A stretch of 27,418 nucleotides of DNA from CAZCTC01 sp964501335 (GTDB lineage Bacteria > Chloroflexota > Anaerolineae > B4-G1 > SLSP01): NCBI GenBank assembly GCA_964501335.1, contig CAZCTC010000096.1, positions 1 to 27,418 of the forward strand. Direction: 5' to 3'. Position numbers and translations under genes: made by a program. Shown one piece after another: positions 1 through 7,677 of the stretch. Position 1 is the stretch's first letter, and the number at the start of each line of letters is the position of its first letter. A model generated the notes under the pieces. It saw only the letters and a program-made list of their open reading frames with translations. It was not told the DNA's origin and searched no databases.

Positions 1-190
1 CCGGAAAAGCAGGAGAAAGAAGCCCGACCCGTGCGGTAAGCCCGGAAAAGCGGGAGAAAAAAAGCCCGACCCGTGCGGTAAGTCCGGAAAAGCAGGAGAA
101 AGAAGCCCGACCCGTGCGGTAAGCCCGGAAAAGCGGGAGAAAAAAAGCCCGACCCGTGCGGTAAGCCCTGGAAAGCGGGAGAAAAAAAGC
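1..190. repeat. Tandem array of 41/42-bp units
   Basis: Four full units start at 1, 42, 84 and 125, and a partial fifth starts at 167. Units 1 and 3 (41 bp) share a GCAGGAGAAAGAAGCC variant. Units 2 and 4 (42 bp) share a GCGGGAGAAAAAAAGCC variant. The true period is therefore an 83-bp dimer present twice. The array runs directly into the hairpin of the adjacent composite element. On the minus strand each unit reads like the right flank of another copy of that element (7084-7110: T-tract, CTCCCG, TTTTCCGGGC). The array looks like a local amplification of that flank. It begins at the window edge, so it may be longer. No gene is seen in it. Confidence 0.9.
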
Positions 191-191
191 G

Positions 192-294
192 TATGTTTTC
201 GCGGGCTTTCCGAAGCCCGCGAAAACATAAACAAAAAAATCTCCCCCCATCCAGCGCGTCGTATCTTACGGAAAAAGTGCCCGATGCGGGACGT
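192..294 (-). repeat. Composite two-hairpin repeat, copy A
   Basis: A perfect 17-bp stem (192-208 with 213-229, loop TCCG) is followed by CATAAAC, an A-tract, CTCCCCCCATCC and a distal GCGGGACG. Read on the minus strand this gives the family order: CGTCCCGC arm, GGATGGGGGGAG, T-tract, GTTTATG, then hairpin. It lies about 80 bp upstream of the first response regulator. Its role is unknown. Because the T side of the stem comes first on either strand, the hairpin is not a standard intrinsic terminator. Confidence 0.85.
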
Positions 295-373
295 TAAAAA
301 TAAACCTCAGGGGGGCTTTCCCTTGTTTTTGGGGGCCCGCGCAGGTGAAAAAATATTCGAGGGAGTTGGAAGT

Positions 374-1069
374 ATGGACGGCCTGATCCTGGTGGTCGAT
401 GACGAACCGAAAATCGTGCGGCAGGTGCGCGATTATCTGGAAAACGACGGCTTCCAGGTAATCACGGCGGGCGACGGCCGGACGGCCCTGGCGATGGCCC
501 GCCAGCAGCAGCCCGACTTGATTGTGTTGGATCTGAATCTGCCGGGCATGGACGGGATCGAAGTTTGCCGGGCTCTGCGGCGCGAATCGGCCGTTCCTAT
601 CATTATGCTCACGGCGCGGGTGGAAGAGCCGGATCGGTTGATCGGCCTGGAATTGGGAGCCGACGACTATATCACCAAGCCCTTTTCGCCCCGGGAACTG
701 GTGGTCCGTACGCATACCGTTCTGCGGCGGGTGCGCGGCGAGGTTATCCGTGAGGGCTGGATTCACTGTGGGGAGTTGGAGATCGACCTGAAGGGCCGGC
801 GGGTGTTGCGCCGGGGTGAAACGGTGCAGTTGACCCGGACCGAATTTGATTTGTTGTCCACCCTGGCCGGGCATGCCGGGCAAACTTTTACCCGCGAGCA
901 GTTGCTGGACCGGCTGCATGGGGTCACGGCGGCGGCGGGATTCGATCGCAGCATCGATGCGCATATCAAGAATCTGCGGCGGAAACTGGAGGCCGATCCG
1001 CTGGATCCCCGCTATATATTGACCGTTTATGGAGTCGGTTATCGTTTTACGGATGAGCGGCAATTATGA
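374..1069 (+). CDS. OmpR/PhoB-family response regulator
   Basis: This is a DNA-binding transcriptional regulator controlled by phosphorylation from its partner kinase. The product has 231 aa. Residues 1-120 form a receiver domain with acidic pair D9/D10, phospho-acceptor D53 (in VLDLNLPGMDG), T80 and K102 (in YITKPFSP). Residues about 130-228 form a winged-helix DNA-binding domain ending in the typical TVYGVGYRF strand. I chose the ATG at 374 because GGGAG lies 8 bases upstream and translation then begins at the receiver strand. An in-frame ATG at 284 would add 30 residues with no family match, encoded partly by repeat DNA. The stop overlaps the kinase start as ATGA. The target genes are unknown. 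Its paralog is at 18228. Confidence 0.95.
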   Translation: MDGLILVVDDEPKIVRQVRDYLENDGFQVITAGDGRTALAMARQQQPDLIVLDLNLPGMDGIEVCRALRRESAVPIIMLTARVEEPDRLIGLELGADDYITKPFSPRELVVRTHTVLRRVRGEVIREGWIHCGELEIDLKGRRVLRRGETVQLTRTEFDLLSTLAGHAGQTFTREQLLDRLHGVTAAAGFDRSIDAHIKNLRRKLEADPLDPRYILTVYGVGYRFTDERQL

Positions 1070-2187
1070 AATTCTGTACTGAAGAGTGGCATCGCCTTCC
1101 GGAAGAAGTCCATGCCCATTTAGCCCCTCCGCCCGACTGGTTGAAACGTCGCCGGCGGCTTTTTTCGCGTCTGATGATTGTCTTCCTGCTGTGGCTGCTT
1201 GTGAATGTCGGGGGGATGGTGGGGATGGTGGTGGTCTTTCAGCATTTTATGGGCCTGCCGGGATCGGCGCCGCTGCTGGCCTGGATCGGCAGTCTGCTCG
1301 CGGCTTTGATTTTGCCTGTGGTGATTTTAATTGCGGGGGTCCGGGCTTTTCGCGGCGTGGCGGTTCCGCTGGCGGATGTGATGGCGGCTGCGGAGTCGGT
1401 GGCGGCCGGGGATTTGAGCGTGCGCGTGCCGGTGCGAGGGCCGAGGGAGTTCGCCCGGGTCGCGGAGGCTTTCAATCGGATGGCGGCCGGGTTGCAGCTG
1501 GCGGATCAACAGCGGCGTAATCTGACGGCGGATGTGGCGCATGAACTGCGCACCCCTTTGCAGATCATTCAGGGTAACCTCGAAGGAATCCTCGATGGGA
1601 TTTATCAGGCCACGCCGGAACATATCGAAGCGACATTGGAAGAGGCTCAGTTGCTGGCCCGGCTGGTGGAAGATTTGCGGATGCTTTCGCAGGCCGAGGC
1701 CGGGCAATTGACGTTGGTACGGGAGCCGGTGGCGGTGAGCGATCTGCTGGCCGACGTCAGCACCAGTTTCAGCGGGCAGGCGGAGGTCAATGGGGTCGAT
1801 TTGGTGGTGGAATCCCCGGAATATCTCTGGGTGCAGGGCGATGCGGGGCGGTTGGAACAGGTGTTGAACAATCTGGTTACCAATGCCCTGCGCCATACTC
1901 CCGCCGGTGGGCGGATTGTGCTGCGGGCTGAGCGGGGCGGGCTGGGGGTACAGATCTCGGTCGAGGATACCGGGGTGGGGATTGCGGTGGAGGATCTGCC
2001 CTTTGTTTTCGATCGCTTCTGGCGGGGCGATCGCTCCCGCAAGCATTCTGAAGGGACCGGCAGCGGATTGGGGCTGGCGATTGCCCGGCAGCTGGTGCAG
2101 GCACACGGCGGCAGGATCCGGGTGACCAGTACGATCGGGAAGGGCTCGACTTTTGTGGTGGAATTGCCGTTAATGGAGGATAGATGA
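1066..2187 (+). CDS. Sensor histidine kinase, BaeS-like, minimal sensor
   Basis: This is a membrane histidine kinase of 373 aa that should phosphorylate the regulator encoded just upstream. Two membrane segments lie at about 33-58 and 68-94 with only about 10 residues between them, so there is almost no external sensor domain. A HAMP segment follows (about 95-148), then HisKA with H159 in DVAHELRTPL, and a HATPase_c domain with N-box NNLVTNALRH, G1 DTGVGI, F-box FDRFWRGD and G2 GTGSGLGLAIA. It overlaps both neighbours by 4 bases, which supports translational coupling. It probably senses a membrane signal or an accessory protein (inference). It is clearly paralogous to the kinase at 18926, but that one has a real extracytoplasmic domain. 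Confidence 0.95.
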   Translation: MKFCTEEWHRLPEEVHAHLAPPPDWLKRRRRLFSRLMIVFLLWLLVNVGGMVGMVVVFQHFMGLPGSAPLLAWIGSLLAALILPVVILIAGVRAFRGVAVPLADVMAAAESVAAGDLSVRVPVRGPREFARVAEAFNRMAAGLQLADQQRRNLTADVAHELRTPLQIIQGNLEGILDGIYQATPEHIEATLEEAQLLARLVEDLRMLSQAEAGQLTLVREPVAVSDLLADVSTSFSGQAEVNGVDLVVESPEYLWVQGDAGRLEQVLNNLVTNALRHTPAGGRIVLRAERGGLGVQISVEDTGVGIAVEDLPFVFDRFWRGDRSRKHSEGTGSGLGLAIARQLVQAHGGRIRVTSTIGKGSTFVVELPLMEDR

Positions 2188-2861
2188 GCGAGGAGCTGGC
2201 TGCGATTCAGGCCGACTTCGATCGGATTGCGTTGCTTTCCGATGAGAAGTGGAGCCACAACAACCATTATCACGATTTCCTGTTGAAACAGTTGCCGCCG
2301 CGCTGTCGGCGAGGTCTGGATGTGGGGTGCGGGACCGGAGTCTTTTCCCGGCTGCTGGCGGAGCGCTGTGATTCGGTGCTGGGATTGGATCTTTCGCCGG
2401 AGATGGTGCGGATTGCTGAGGAGCAGAGCCGTGGGTGGCGGGGGCTGCGTTATGAAGTGGCCGATGTGACGGCTTATCCGCTGCCGGATGAGGCTTTTGA
2501 TTGTATTGTTTCGATTGCGACGTTGCACCATTTGCCTCTGGAGGCCACGCTGGCGCAGTTGAAACGGGCCCTGGCGCCGGGTGGCACCTTGCTGGTGCTG
2601 GATCTGTTCAATTTGCAGTTCCCGCAGGATTTGCCGTCGGCCTTCGTGAGTATGCTGGTCAGTCCTTTGTTGCGGCTGGCGAAGAATGGGCGGTTGCATC
2701 CGCCGAAAGAAGTGCAGGAGGCCTGGGCGGCCCATAGCCCTCACGATCACTATCTGACGCTGGGGCAGATTCGGGCTGCGGCGGGGCGGGCCTTGCCGGG
2801 GGCGCAGGTGCGCGGACGGTTTTTCTGGCGCTATTCGCTGGTTTATCGGAAGGCCGGGTAG
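2184..2861 (+). CDS. Class I SAM-dependent methyltransferase
   Basis: The product is a soluble 225-aa methyltransferase of the Methyltransf_11/UbiE-like fold. The SAM-binding motif I is at residues 44-52 (GLDVGCGTG), with the acidic residue ending strand 2 at D69 (GLDLSP). A motif IV-like segment (DEAFDCIVSIATLHHL) follows. The C-terminal region is helical and basic and does not reveal the substrate. It overlaps the kinase stop by 4 bases (ATGA), so it is the third gene of a tightly coupled operon. A methyltransferase coupled to a two-component system may modify a small molecule made or sensed under its control, but that is only inference. Confidence 0.9.
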   Translation: MSEELAAIQADFDRIALLSDEKWSHNNHYHDFLLKQLPPRCRRGLDVGCGTGVFSRLLAERCDSVLGLDLSPEMVRIAEEQSRGWRGLRYEVADVTAYPLPDEAFDCIVSIATLHHLPLEATLAQLKRALAPGGTLLVLDLFNLQFPQDLPSAFVSMLVSPLLRLAKNGRLHPPKEVQEAWAAHSPHDHYLTLGQIRAAAGRALPGAQVRGRFFWRYSLVYRKAG

Positions 2862-2878
2862 GGTCTTGTTAAGATTAA

Positions 2879-2907
2879 TTGACGATTACTCGAAGAGACG
2901 TTACAAT
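2879..2907 (+). promoter_or_regulatory. Sigma70-type promoter for the actin-like gene
   Basis: TTGACG (2879-2884), a 17-bp spacer, and TACAAT (2902-2907). Transcription would start near 2914 and leave a leader of about 130 nt before the start at 3046. The leader contains a separated inverted pair, GATGGAGT (2928-2935) and ACTCCATC (2980-2987). The signal sits just after the methyltransferase stop, so the actin gene is probably its own unit. Confidence 0.65.
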
Positions 2908-3045
2908 GCGGGGCGGTAGATGGGGTGGATGGAGTCGTATCAAGCAAAATTCCCATACAGAGAATTATCTAAGGCTAAAACTCCATCTTGGTATTCCTCG
3001 AAAAACATGGACGATGTCTGAAGATAAGGAGTGAAACAAGACCCT

Positions 3046-4080
3046 ATGGAAGAAATCAAAGTATTGGGAATGGATCTGGGGTTTGGCGCCGCCAAGGCTT
3101 TTACGGTGTTGCAAAAAGAGGGCGGGGCGACGCCGGCCTCAATTGTTTTGCCTTTTGTGCTGGCCACTTATGACGGGCGAACTCTGGATGCCATGGGCGG
3201 AAATTTTCGGATTGCTACCCGTCCGGACGTTTTGAAAGTCGACGGCGCGCAATATCTGGTAGGCGAAGGGTCGGAAAAATACAGCGCCAATCTGCTGGAG
3301 GCCGGCGATATGGAACGGCTCAGCGGACCCGAGGCCCGGTTGATGATCTATGCCACTCTGGCAAAGCTGTTTGGGGCTGAGACTGAGATCGTTATCCGGC
3401 AAATGGTCTGTGGATTGCCGATAGCCGTTTATCAGGCGGAAAATACCCGGCAATTGCGTGAAAGCGTGCGCAACCGTTTTGTGGGCGAGCATCGGTTTGT
3501 TTTCAACGAGCAGAGCTACCACATCACGATTGAGAAGGTCGGTGTGGTGCCTCAGGCTCTGGGGGCCGTGACGGATTATTTTGTGGATTTAAACAATCGT
3601 AACATCCCCGGGCGTGAAATGGAGTTAGCTACGAACGGCCAGCGTGATCTGGTGGGGGTGATTTCTCTGGGCAATCGGACGATCGATATGATCCTTCTGC
3701 AAGGCACGGAGATCTTTCCGGTAGGAACGGCCGGCGAGCCGTTGGGTGTGCGGACTCTTCTGGAACAGGTTCAGGGGCGGATGAACGGCTATTCGTTGGG
3801 CGAACTGGATCAACGGCTCCGCACCGGCAAGCTGAGCTGTCACGAAGAGAGAATTTTATGGCAGCGGCAGGTGGCGGATATGGTCAACCGGCGTTGGGGC
3901 AACATTCAGGGCCGGTTGGGGCGGGTTGTGTTGGTCGGCGGCGGCGTTTACCTCCTTCCTAATCGGGAGGGCCGGCCTCATCCAGGCGCGATCGGGTTGC
4001 CGGAGGTAACCTTTATTCCCGACGATCCGGTGCTCTCCGTGGCGCGGGGGTTGTACAAAATCGGCTTCGGTAAAAAATGA
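3046..4080 (+). CDS. ParM/StbA-like actin-family ATPase
   Basis: The product is a 344-aa actin-fold ATPase. Phosphate-1 is at residues 8-17 (GMDLGFGAAK), phosphate-2 at about 203-220 (VGVISLGNRTID), and the adenosine motif at 294-300 (VVLVGGG). This pattern matches ParM/StbA and related actin homologs, which form filaments that move plasmids or organise cell contents. No ParR-like partner gene or obvious centromere iterons lie beside it, so a plasmid-segregation role is not supported here. An alternative GTG at 3031 would overlap the AAGGAG at 3026-3031. The ATG at 3046 puts that site 14 bases upstream, which is long but workable. The product starts directly at the first actin strand. Family is fairly sure, job unknown. 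Confidence 0.85.
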   Translation: MEEIKVLGMDLGFGAAKAFTVLQKEGGATPASIVLPFVLATYDGRTLDAMGGNFRIATRPDVLKVDGAQYLVGEGSEKYSANLLEAGDMERLSGPEARLMIYATLAKLFGAETEIVIRQMVCGLPIAVYQAENTRQLRESVRNRFVGEHRFVFNEQSYHITIEKVGVVPQALGAVTDYFVDLNNRNIPGREMELATNGQRDLVGVISLGNRTIDMILLQGTEIFPVGTAGEPLGVRTLLEQVQGRMNGYSLGELDQRLRTGKLSCHEERILWQRQVADMVNRRWGNIQGRLGRVVLVGGGVYLLPNREGRPHPGAIGLPEVTFIPDDPVLSVARGLYKIGFGKK

Positions 4081-4124
4081 CCCGGCCGCGTGGAGTAAAG
4101 AACAGTCATTGAAGTTGAAAGATC

Positions 4125-4170
4125 AATTTGTGTTTTCGCGCGCTTTCTGAAGCGCGCGAAAACACAAATT
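4125..4170. repeat. Solo hairpin between convergent genes (possible bidirectional terminator)
   Basis: A perfect 21-bp stem (4125-4145 with 4150-4170) has loop TCTG and the same TTTTCGCG/CGCGAAAA core as the composite repeats. The upstream T-tract and GTTTATG module is missing. It fills the 96-bp gap between the convergent stops at 4080 and 4177. A terminator role is plausible from position and stem strength, although the final ATT/AAT ends give no long U-run. Confidence 0.75.
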
Positions 4171-4176
4171 ATCAGG

Positions 4177-5040
4177 TTACCTGGCTACTTTTGCCGATAC
4201 AATCCCCAATCCGGTCGGCGTAGTCCTTTTGGCATTGGGGCCGGTGAGATAGAGCTGCTTGAAATTCTCGACCGGCATGTCGTGTACCTCTGTGAAACCC
4301 CGTTGTGTCAGGAAGGCTTCGGCCTCACCCCGTTCGATTCCAAACATATATTCTTCGCCTGTCATTCGAGCAGCCCGGCGCATCATTTTGATGTCGTTGC
4401 GGTTGGGGTCGCGCAGCACATCCGCGTAGAAATAATCGAAGATCACTGCGCTTCCCGGGCCGGAATGGTCGGCGATGAAGGTCAGGGTGTTGTCCACGGC
4501 CTCTGTCGTTAGAAAGTAAACCACTCCCTGCCAGATGAAGAGCGTTTTACCTCGTTCATCGTAGCCGCCTTTCAATAGACATTCAGCAAGCGATTGCGTG
4601 TTGAAGTCGATGGGGATAAAGGTGACGTGAGGCGGCAGCGAAGGGATGACTTTTTTCAATCGTGTCAGCTTGGTTTCCTGGCTGGCCGGATGATCGACTT
4701 CAAAGACCTTCGTTTTTTCGATGCCGGGGATGCGATAAGCGCGCGTGTCGAGTCCGGCGCCGAGGATGACGATCTGGTCCAGCCCCTCTTTCAGACTGGA
4801 TTTGAGAAAATCGTCGATGTACCGTTCCCGGCCAACGATGAAAGTGGTGGCGCCGGGGGCCATGCGGTCGTAGATCCCCACATCGATGATCCATTTGCTG
4901 ATGTAATAGGAAGGCCCTGCCCCAATCAGATCCCGGGCATAAGGATCGTTGCAAATCCGTTCTGCTTCCGGTTTTTGTGTCTCTATGGCGCGCATTAAAG
5001 CGACGCCCAATGCAGTTCCACTTGATTGATTTTGATTCAT
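4177..5040 (-). CDS. SAM-dependent methyltransferase, leucine carboxyl methyltransferase-like
   Basis: The product has 287 aa and belongs to the LCMT/TIGR00027-type methyltransferases, which act on carboxyl or hydroxyl groups of proteins or small molecules. Diagnostic features are an N-terminal ALGVALMRAIE segment, the SAM loop at 91-103 (VILGAGLDTRAYR), the acidic FEVDHP at 113-118, and FIWQGVVYFLT, which is typical of this family. I chose the ATG at 5040 because AGAGGA precedes it by about 9 bases. An upstream in-frame ATG (5100) would add 20 residues lying inside the hydrolase gene. Only 4 bases separate it from the hydrolase stop, so the two form one operon transcribed leftward. The substrate cannot be read from sequence. 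Confidence 0.9.
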   Translation of the reverse strand: MNQNQSSGTALGVALMRAIETQKPEAERICNDPYARDLIGAGPSYYISKWIIDVGIYDRMAPGATTFIVGRERYIDDFLKSSLKEGLDQIVILGAGLDTRAYRIPGIEKTKVFEVDHPASQETKLTRLKKVIPSLPPHVTFIPIDFNTQSLAECLLKGGYDERGKTLFIWQGVVYFLTTEAVDNTLTFIADHSGPGSAVIFDYFYADVLRDPNRNDIKMMRRAARMTGEEYMFGIERGEAEAFLTQRGFTEVHDMPVENFKQLYLTGPNAKRTTPTGLGIVSAKVAR

Positions 5041-5044
5041 GTTA

Positions 5045-6157
5045 TTACATCCTCTTCGGCGGGAGGAACCAGACCAGTTTGTTGTTGTGCCGGACGGCAT
5101 TGGGCGGCAGGGGATGTTTTTCGTCGAAAACGAAGAGCGTTGGCCGCGATTCGATAGGAATTTCGGTTTCGCTTTGCGGGGTGGGATCGCTGTTCAGCCC
5201 GAGATGTCGGGCCAGGAATTGATAGATGCCCCGGCGTTTGTGGGGTCCGAGATCGTGCCCTTCGTCGGCCAGATGGAGGTTCTCGACGGCTGATTCGGCG
5301 TCGTAGAGGCGGTAGACGTTGCGGATGTAGGGGAATTCGACGGCCGGGGTGTTTTGGGTCCAATCCTGACCGTCGGAGATGATCAACTGGGGGCGCGGGG
5401 CGGCCAGAGCGGCGATTTCGGCGTTGTTGGTTTCGTGATTGGGTCCCCGGTGGACGGGCATGCCGCTTTCACAGACGCAGCCGCCGAAGAAGTGGGCCGA
5501 GACCTGCACCGTGGGGATGGAGACGGCGACCCGCGGATCGAGGGCGGTGAGGAAGATGGTCTGGGTGCCGCCGCCGGAGGCTCCGGCGACGGCAATCCGT
5601 TGGGGATCGACGCCGGGCATTTCGCTCAGCCAGTCGAGGGCACGGAAGCCGTTCCAGAGTTGCAGGCTGAAGGTGTTGCGAGCGTTGTGTTTCCAGCCGG
5701 TGATGCTCAATTCGCCGTAGCCGACCATATCGCAGGCCAGGGCGACGGCGCCCATGCGGGCAAGGGTGGCCCCGAGGAGCTGCATGCAGGGAGCGAAGCG
5801 GCCGTATTCTTCGTAGCTGGTGGCGTGGGGATGGCAGCAGAGGACGGCCGGCATGGAGGGGTTTTCCTGGGCGGGGCGGTAGAGGCTGCCGGTGACGTAG
5901 ATGCCGGGGAGGCTCTCGAAGGCGACGTTGGCGACGGTGTAGCCGGGATGGCTGCGCGCCGGGCGGATGATAGGGTTGAGGGGGCCGCGGGGCGGCGGTG
6001 GGGTGAGGTAGGCGCCTTCGAGGATGCCCTGACGGATGGCGGCGGCGCGGCTTTGCCATTCGAGTAGGGTGCTGTAGCTTTGGGCAAAGCGAGCCAGCTG
6101 GGCCTGGGCGGCGGCGGGCTTCTGTTCTTTTATCGTCACTGGCGTATTGGGTTTCAT
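5045..6157 (-). CDS. Alpha/beta hydrolase, dienelactone hydrolase/acetyl-xylan-esterase-like
   Basis: The product is a 370-aa serine hydrolase. The nucleophile elbow is at residues 192-196 (GASGG, Ser194). The acid is probably D262 or D265 in LIISDGQDWT, and the histidine is H301 in EGHDLGPHKR. An upstream CCHPH segment (107-111) and GYGE fit the large alpha/beta hydrolases related to acetyl xylan esterases. No signal peptide is visible, so it is probably cytoplasmic. The ATG at 6157 has GGGGAG 8 bases upstream. It is the first gene of a two-gene leftward operon with the methyltransferase 4 bases downstream. An ester-cleaving plus methylating pair suggests processing of one small molecule (inference). 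The upstream spacer is full of hairpin repeats. Confidence 0.88.
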   Translation of the reverse strand: MKPNTPVTIKEQKPAAAQAQLARFAQSYSTLLEWQSRAAAIRQGILEGAYLTPPPPRGPLNPIIRPARSHPGYTVANVAFESLPGIYVTGSLYRPAQENPSMPAVLCCHPHATSYEEYGRFAPCMQLLGATLARMGAVALACDMVGYGELSITGWKHNARNTFSLQLWNGFRALDWLSEMPGVDPQRIAVAGASGGGTQTIFLTALDPRVAVSIPTVQVSAHFFGGCVCESGMPVHRGPNHETNNAEIAALAAPRPQLIISDGQDWTQNTPAVEFPYIRNVYRLYDAESAVENLHLADEGHDLGPHKRRGIYQFLARHLGLNSDPTPQSETEIPIESRPTLFVFDEKHPLPPNAVRHNNKLVWFLPPKRM

Positions 6158-6181
6158 TTGGATTGCTCCCCTAAGATTTTA

Positions 6182-6200
6182 GCGTCCCGCAAAGAGTTTT
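6182..6200 (+). repeat. Truncated composite-repeat start, copy B'
   Basis: GCGTCCCGCAAAGAGTTTT matches the beginning of copy E at 14216 but is followed by unrelated C-rich DNA instead of the rest of the element. It looks like a decayed remnant. It lies 25 bp upstream of the hydrolase start. Confidence 0.55.
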
Positions 6201-6289
6201 ATGGGCGATTTTTAATTTCCCCCTATTTCCCCCTACCCCCCATATTAGGCAACTTAAGGCGCTGCCCTTATATGGCCCCGGCCTTGTAC

Positions 6290-6399
6290 CATCCCGCATG
6301 GTGCATTTTCCTGGTGAGAAACGACACGCAGGATGCTACGCGAGGGAGAGAGTTTTTTTGTTTATTTTTTCGCGCGCCGTCTGCGGCGCGCGAAAAAAT
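6290..6399 (+). repeat. Composite two-hairpin repeat, copy B
   Basis: A CATCCCGC arm (6290-6297) leads through a degenerate middle to GAGGGAGAGAG, a T7 tract and GTTTA. A perfect 16-bp stem follows (6364-6379 with 6384-6399) with loop TCTG. The right arm of the first hairpin has decayed. This is the only composite copy whose loop reads TCTG in the forward direction; the others read CAGA, AAGA or CGGA. It lies in the 401-bp spacer between the VOC gene and the hydrolase, in which no gene is seen. Confidence 0.8.
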
Positions 6400-6411
6400 G
6401 GGCTTTTTCTG

Positions 6412-6439
6412 CCCCCCTTTCCCCCGAGGGAAAGGGGGG
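6412..6439. repeat. C-rich/G-rich perfect hairpin
   Basis: CCCCCCTTTCCC (6412-6423) pairs perfectly over 12 bp with GGGAAAGGGGGG (6428-6439) across the loop CCGA. It sits between copy B and the next hairpin, making three strong stem-loops in a row. Sequences of this CCCCTTTCCC type are common intergenic palindromes in many bacterial genomes (general knowledge, not checked). Confidence 0.75.
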
Positions 6440-6444
6440 GATTG

Positions 6445-6491
6445 TTAAGGTAATTTCGCGGGCCGCTTTGCGGCCCGCGAAATTACCTTAA
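6445..6491. repeat. Solo hairpin, 22-bp stem
   Basis: TTAAGGTAATTTCGCGGGCCGC (6445-6466) pairs perfectly with 6470-6491 across the loop TTT. It has the family core TTTCGCG/CGCGAAA, but a 3-nt loop and no T-tract module. It lies 67 bp past the end of the leftward VOC gene and could terminate or stabilise its transcript. Confidence 0.75.
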
Positions 6492-6558
6492 TCTCTTTTC
6501 GATTTTTTGCATTTCGCAAAGGGGGCATCCGAATGGCGGTCTCTTCCTGTCTACTGGT

Positions 6559-6948
6559 TTAGATGGTAATTTCCACTCTGTTGCCGTCGGGGTCGAGGAT
6601 GCAGCTTTCGTAGTAGCCGTCGCCGGTGGTGCGGGGGCCGTCGACGACCTGATAGCCGTCGGCCTTCAGCCGGGCGGTCAGTTCATCGACCTGCTCTTTG
6701 GAGCCGACGGAGACGGCCATGTGGATATAGCCGGTGAACTGGACGAAGGGATCATCTTTCGATTCGGGGATGCCCGGCATGGACATCAGTTCGAGCCGGG
6801 CGCCGGAGTCGAAGGTGAGGAAGTAGGATTCAAAGTGGCGGTTGGGGTTGGTGTATTTGTTCCCGGCCCGGGCCTGGAAGTAGGTTTCGTAGAAGCTGCG
6901 CAGGCGTTCCAGGTCGGTGGTCCAGAGGGCGATATGTTCAATTTGCAT
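6559..6948 (-). CDS. VOC (glyoxalase/bleomycin resistance fold) family protein
   Basis: The product has 129 aa and two beta-alpha-beta-beta-beta modules of the vicinal oxygen chelate fold. Likely metal ligands are H5 (IEHIAL), E53 (ARLELM), H76 (YIHMAV) and E126 (NRVEITI), the arrangement seen in glyoxalase I-like metalloenzymes. The DPDGNRVEI ending is characteristic. I chose the ATG at 6948 because AAGGAG lies 5 bases upstream and the first beta strand begins at once; an upstream ATG at 6990 adds 14 unrelated residues. It is a single-gene leftward unit flanked on both sides by repeat clusters. The substrate is unknown: methylglyoxal adduct, another small metabolite or an antibiotic are all possible. 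Confidence 0.9.
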   Translation of the reverse strand: MQIEHIALWTTDLERLRSFYETYFQARAGNKYTNPNRHFESYFLTFDSGARLELMSMPGIPESKDDPFVQFTGYIHMAVSVGSKEQVDELTARLKADGYQVVDGPRTTGDGYYESCILDPDGNRVEITI

Positions 6949-6979
6949 GGTAGCTCCTTGAATTGGGAAGGTATTTTGG

Positions 6980-7110
6980 GCATCCCGCAAGAGGCTTTTG
7001 TTCGGCCTGAAGCGACGCGCGGGATGGGGGGAGAATTTTTTTGTTTATGTTTTGGCGCGCTTCAGAAAGCGCGCCAAAACATAGGTCTTTTTTCTCCCGT
7101 TTTTCCGGGC
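6980..7110 (+). repeat. Composite two-hairpin repeat, copy C1
   Basis: This is the best-preserved copy. Stem 1 is CATCCCGC (6981-6988) with GCGGGATG (7019-7026), with a nested AGGC/GCCT pair inside its loop. GGGGGAGAA, a T7 tract and GTTTATG follow. Stem 2 has 17 bp (7046-7062 with 7067-7083) and loop CAGA. A right flank of T-tract, CTCCCG and TTTTCCGGGC (to 7110) closes it. Flanking GGGAGAA and TTCTCCC can also pair around stem 2. It lies just upstream of the leftward VOC gene. Confidence 0.85.
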
Positions 7111-7149
7111 TAACTGTGTTGGTTTTTTATTTGTCCGGTGAGCATTTTT

Positions 7150-7208
7150 GCATCCCGCAAGAGGCTTTTGTTCGGCCTGAAGCGACGCGCGGGATGGGGG
7201 AGAATTTT
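7150..7208 (+). repeat. Composite repeat left half, copy C2
   Basis: Bases 7150-7200 are identical to 6980-7030 of copy C1 (51 bp), including stem 1 (7151-7158 with 7189-7196). After GGGGAGAATTTT the expected hairpin is absent and a different palindromic repeat begins at 7209. This is a direct duplication 170 bp from C1 with an exchanged right half. Confidence 0.85.
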
Positions 7209-7236
7209 AGGGCGGCCACATCGGGCCGCCCCTACG
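7209..7236. repeat. GGGCGGCC inverted repeat, copy 1
   Basis: GGGCGGCC (7210-7217) pairs with GGCCGCCC (7224-7231) across ACATCG, followed by CTACG. The same 28 bp recur exactly at 10583-10610. This unrelated palindrome directly abuts copy C2, in the place where its second hairpin should be. The 7237-7287 remainder of the spacer shows nothing recognisable. Confidence 0.8.
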
Positions 7237-7287
7237 ATATGGGTCTTTGATGTAGAGGCGTCTCTGTGTAGGCGCCCTGATAGGTTT

Positions 7288-7665
7288 TTAATGTCCGGGA
7301 GCCGGCGGCATGTCGCGGCTGGCGACGATGTCGATGCCGGTGCCGAGGGCGTCGGTCAGGATGATGTCGCCCATGGTGACGGGGGCCTGGAGTTCGAGCG
7401 CGCGCAGTTCGGTGAGCAGCTCGAAGATCCGCGGCTTGGGGAAGGGGGCGGCGGTGGCGACGGGCAGCAATGGATGCGTCCCGCCTTGCACTTTGACGGT
7501 GGTGGCGACCATCCGCCGGGGATCGGTCAGCTCGCGTTTGACATATTCTTCGCCGCGTTTGCAGGTGTTGCCGGTGACGGCCAGGACGGTGTCGCCTTCA
7601 CGGGTCACTTCCAGGGAGCAGCCCATCGGGCAGGTGATACAGATCAGTTTGATGTTTTCAGCCAT
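7288..7665 (-). CDS. DUF1667 small cysteine protein of the glycerol locus
   Basis: The product has 125 aa with four N-terminal cysteines, C9, C12, C16 and C35, in ICITCPMGC and GNTCKRG. This is the DUF1667 pattern and probably binds metal or an iron-sulfur cluster. In other bacteria this family is commonly encoded beside a glpA-like dehydrogenase and a FAD oxidoreductase, as here. It is the last gene of the leftward glp cluster, 12 bases after the FAD oxidoreductase. A role as a small redox subunit of a three-part glycerol-3-phosphate dehydrogenase complex, replacing GlpC, is reasonable but inferred. Confidence 0.88.
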   Translation of the reverse strand: MAENIKLICITCPMGCSLEVTREGDTVLAVTGNTCKRGEEYVKRELTDPRRMVATTVKVQGGTHPLLPVATAAPFPKPRIFELLTELRALELQAPVTMGDIILTDALGTGIDIVASRDMPPAPGH

Positions 7666-7677
7666 CGTGTTTACCTC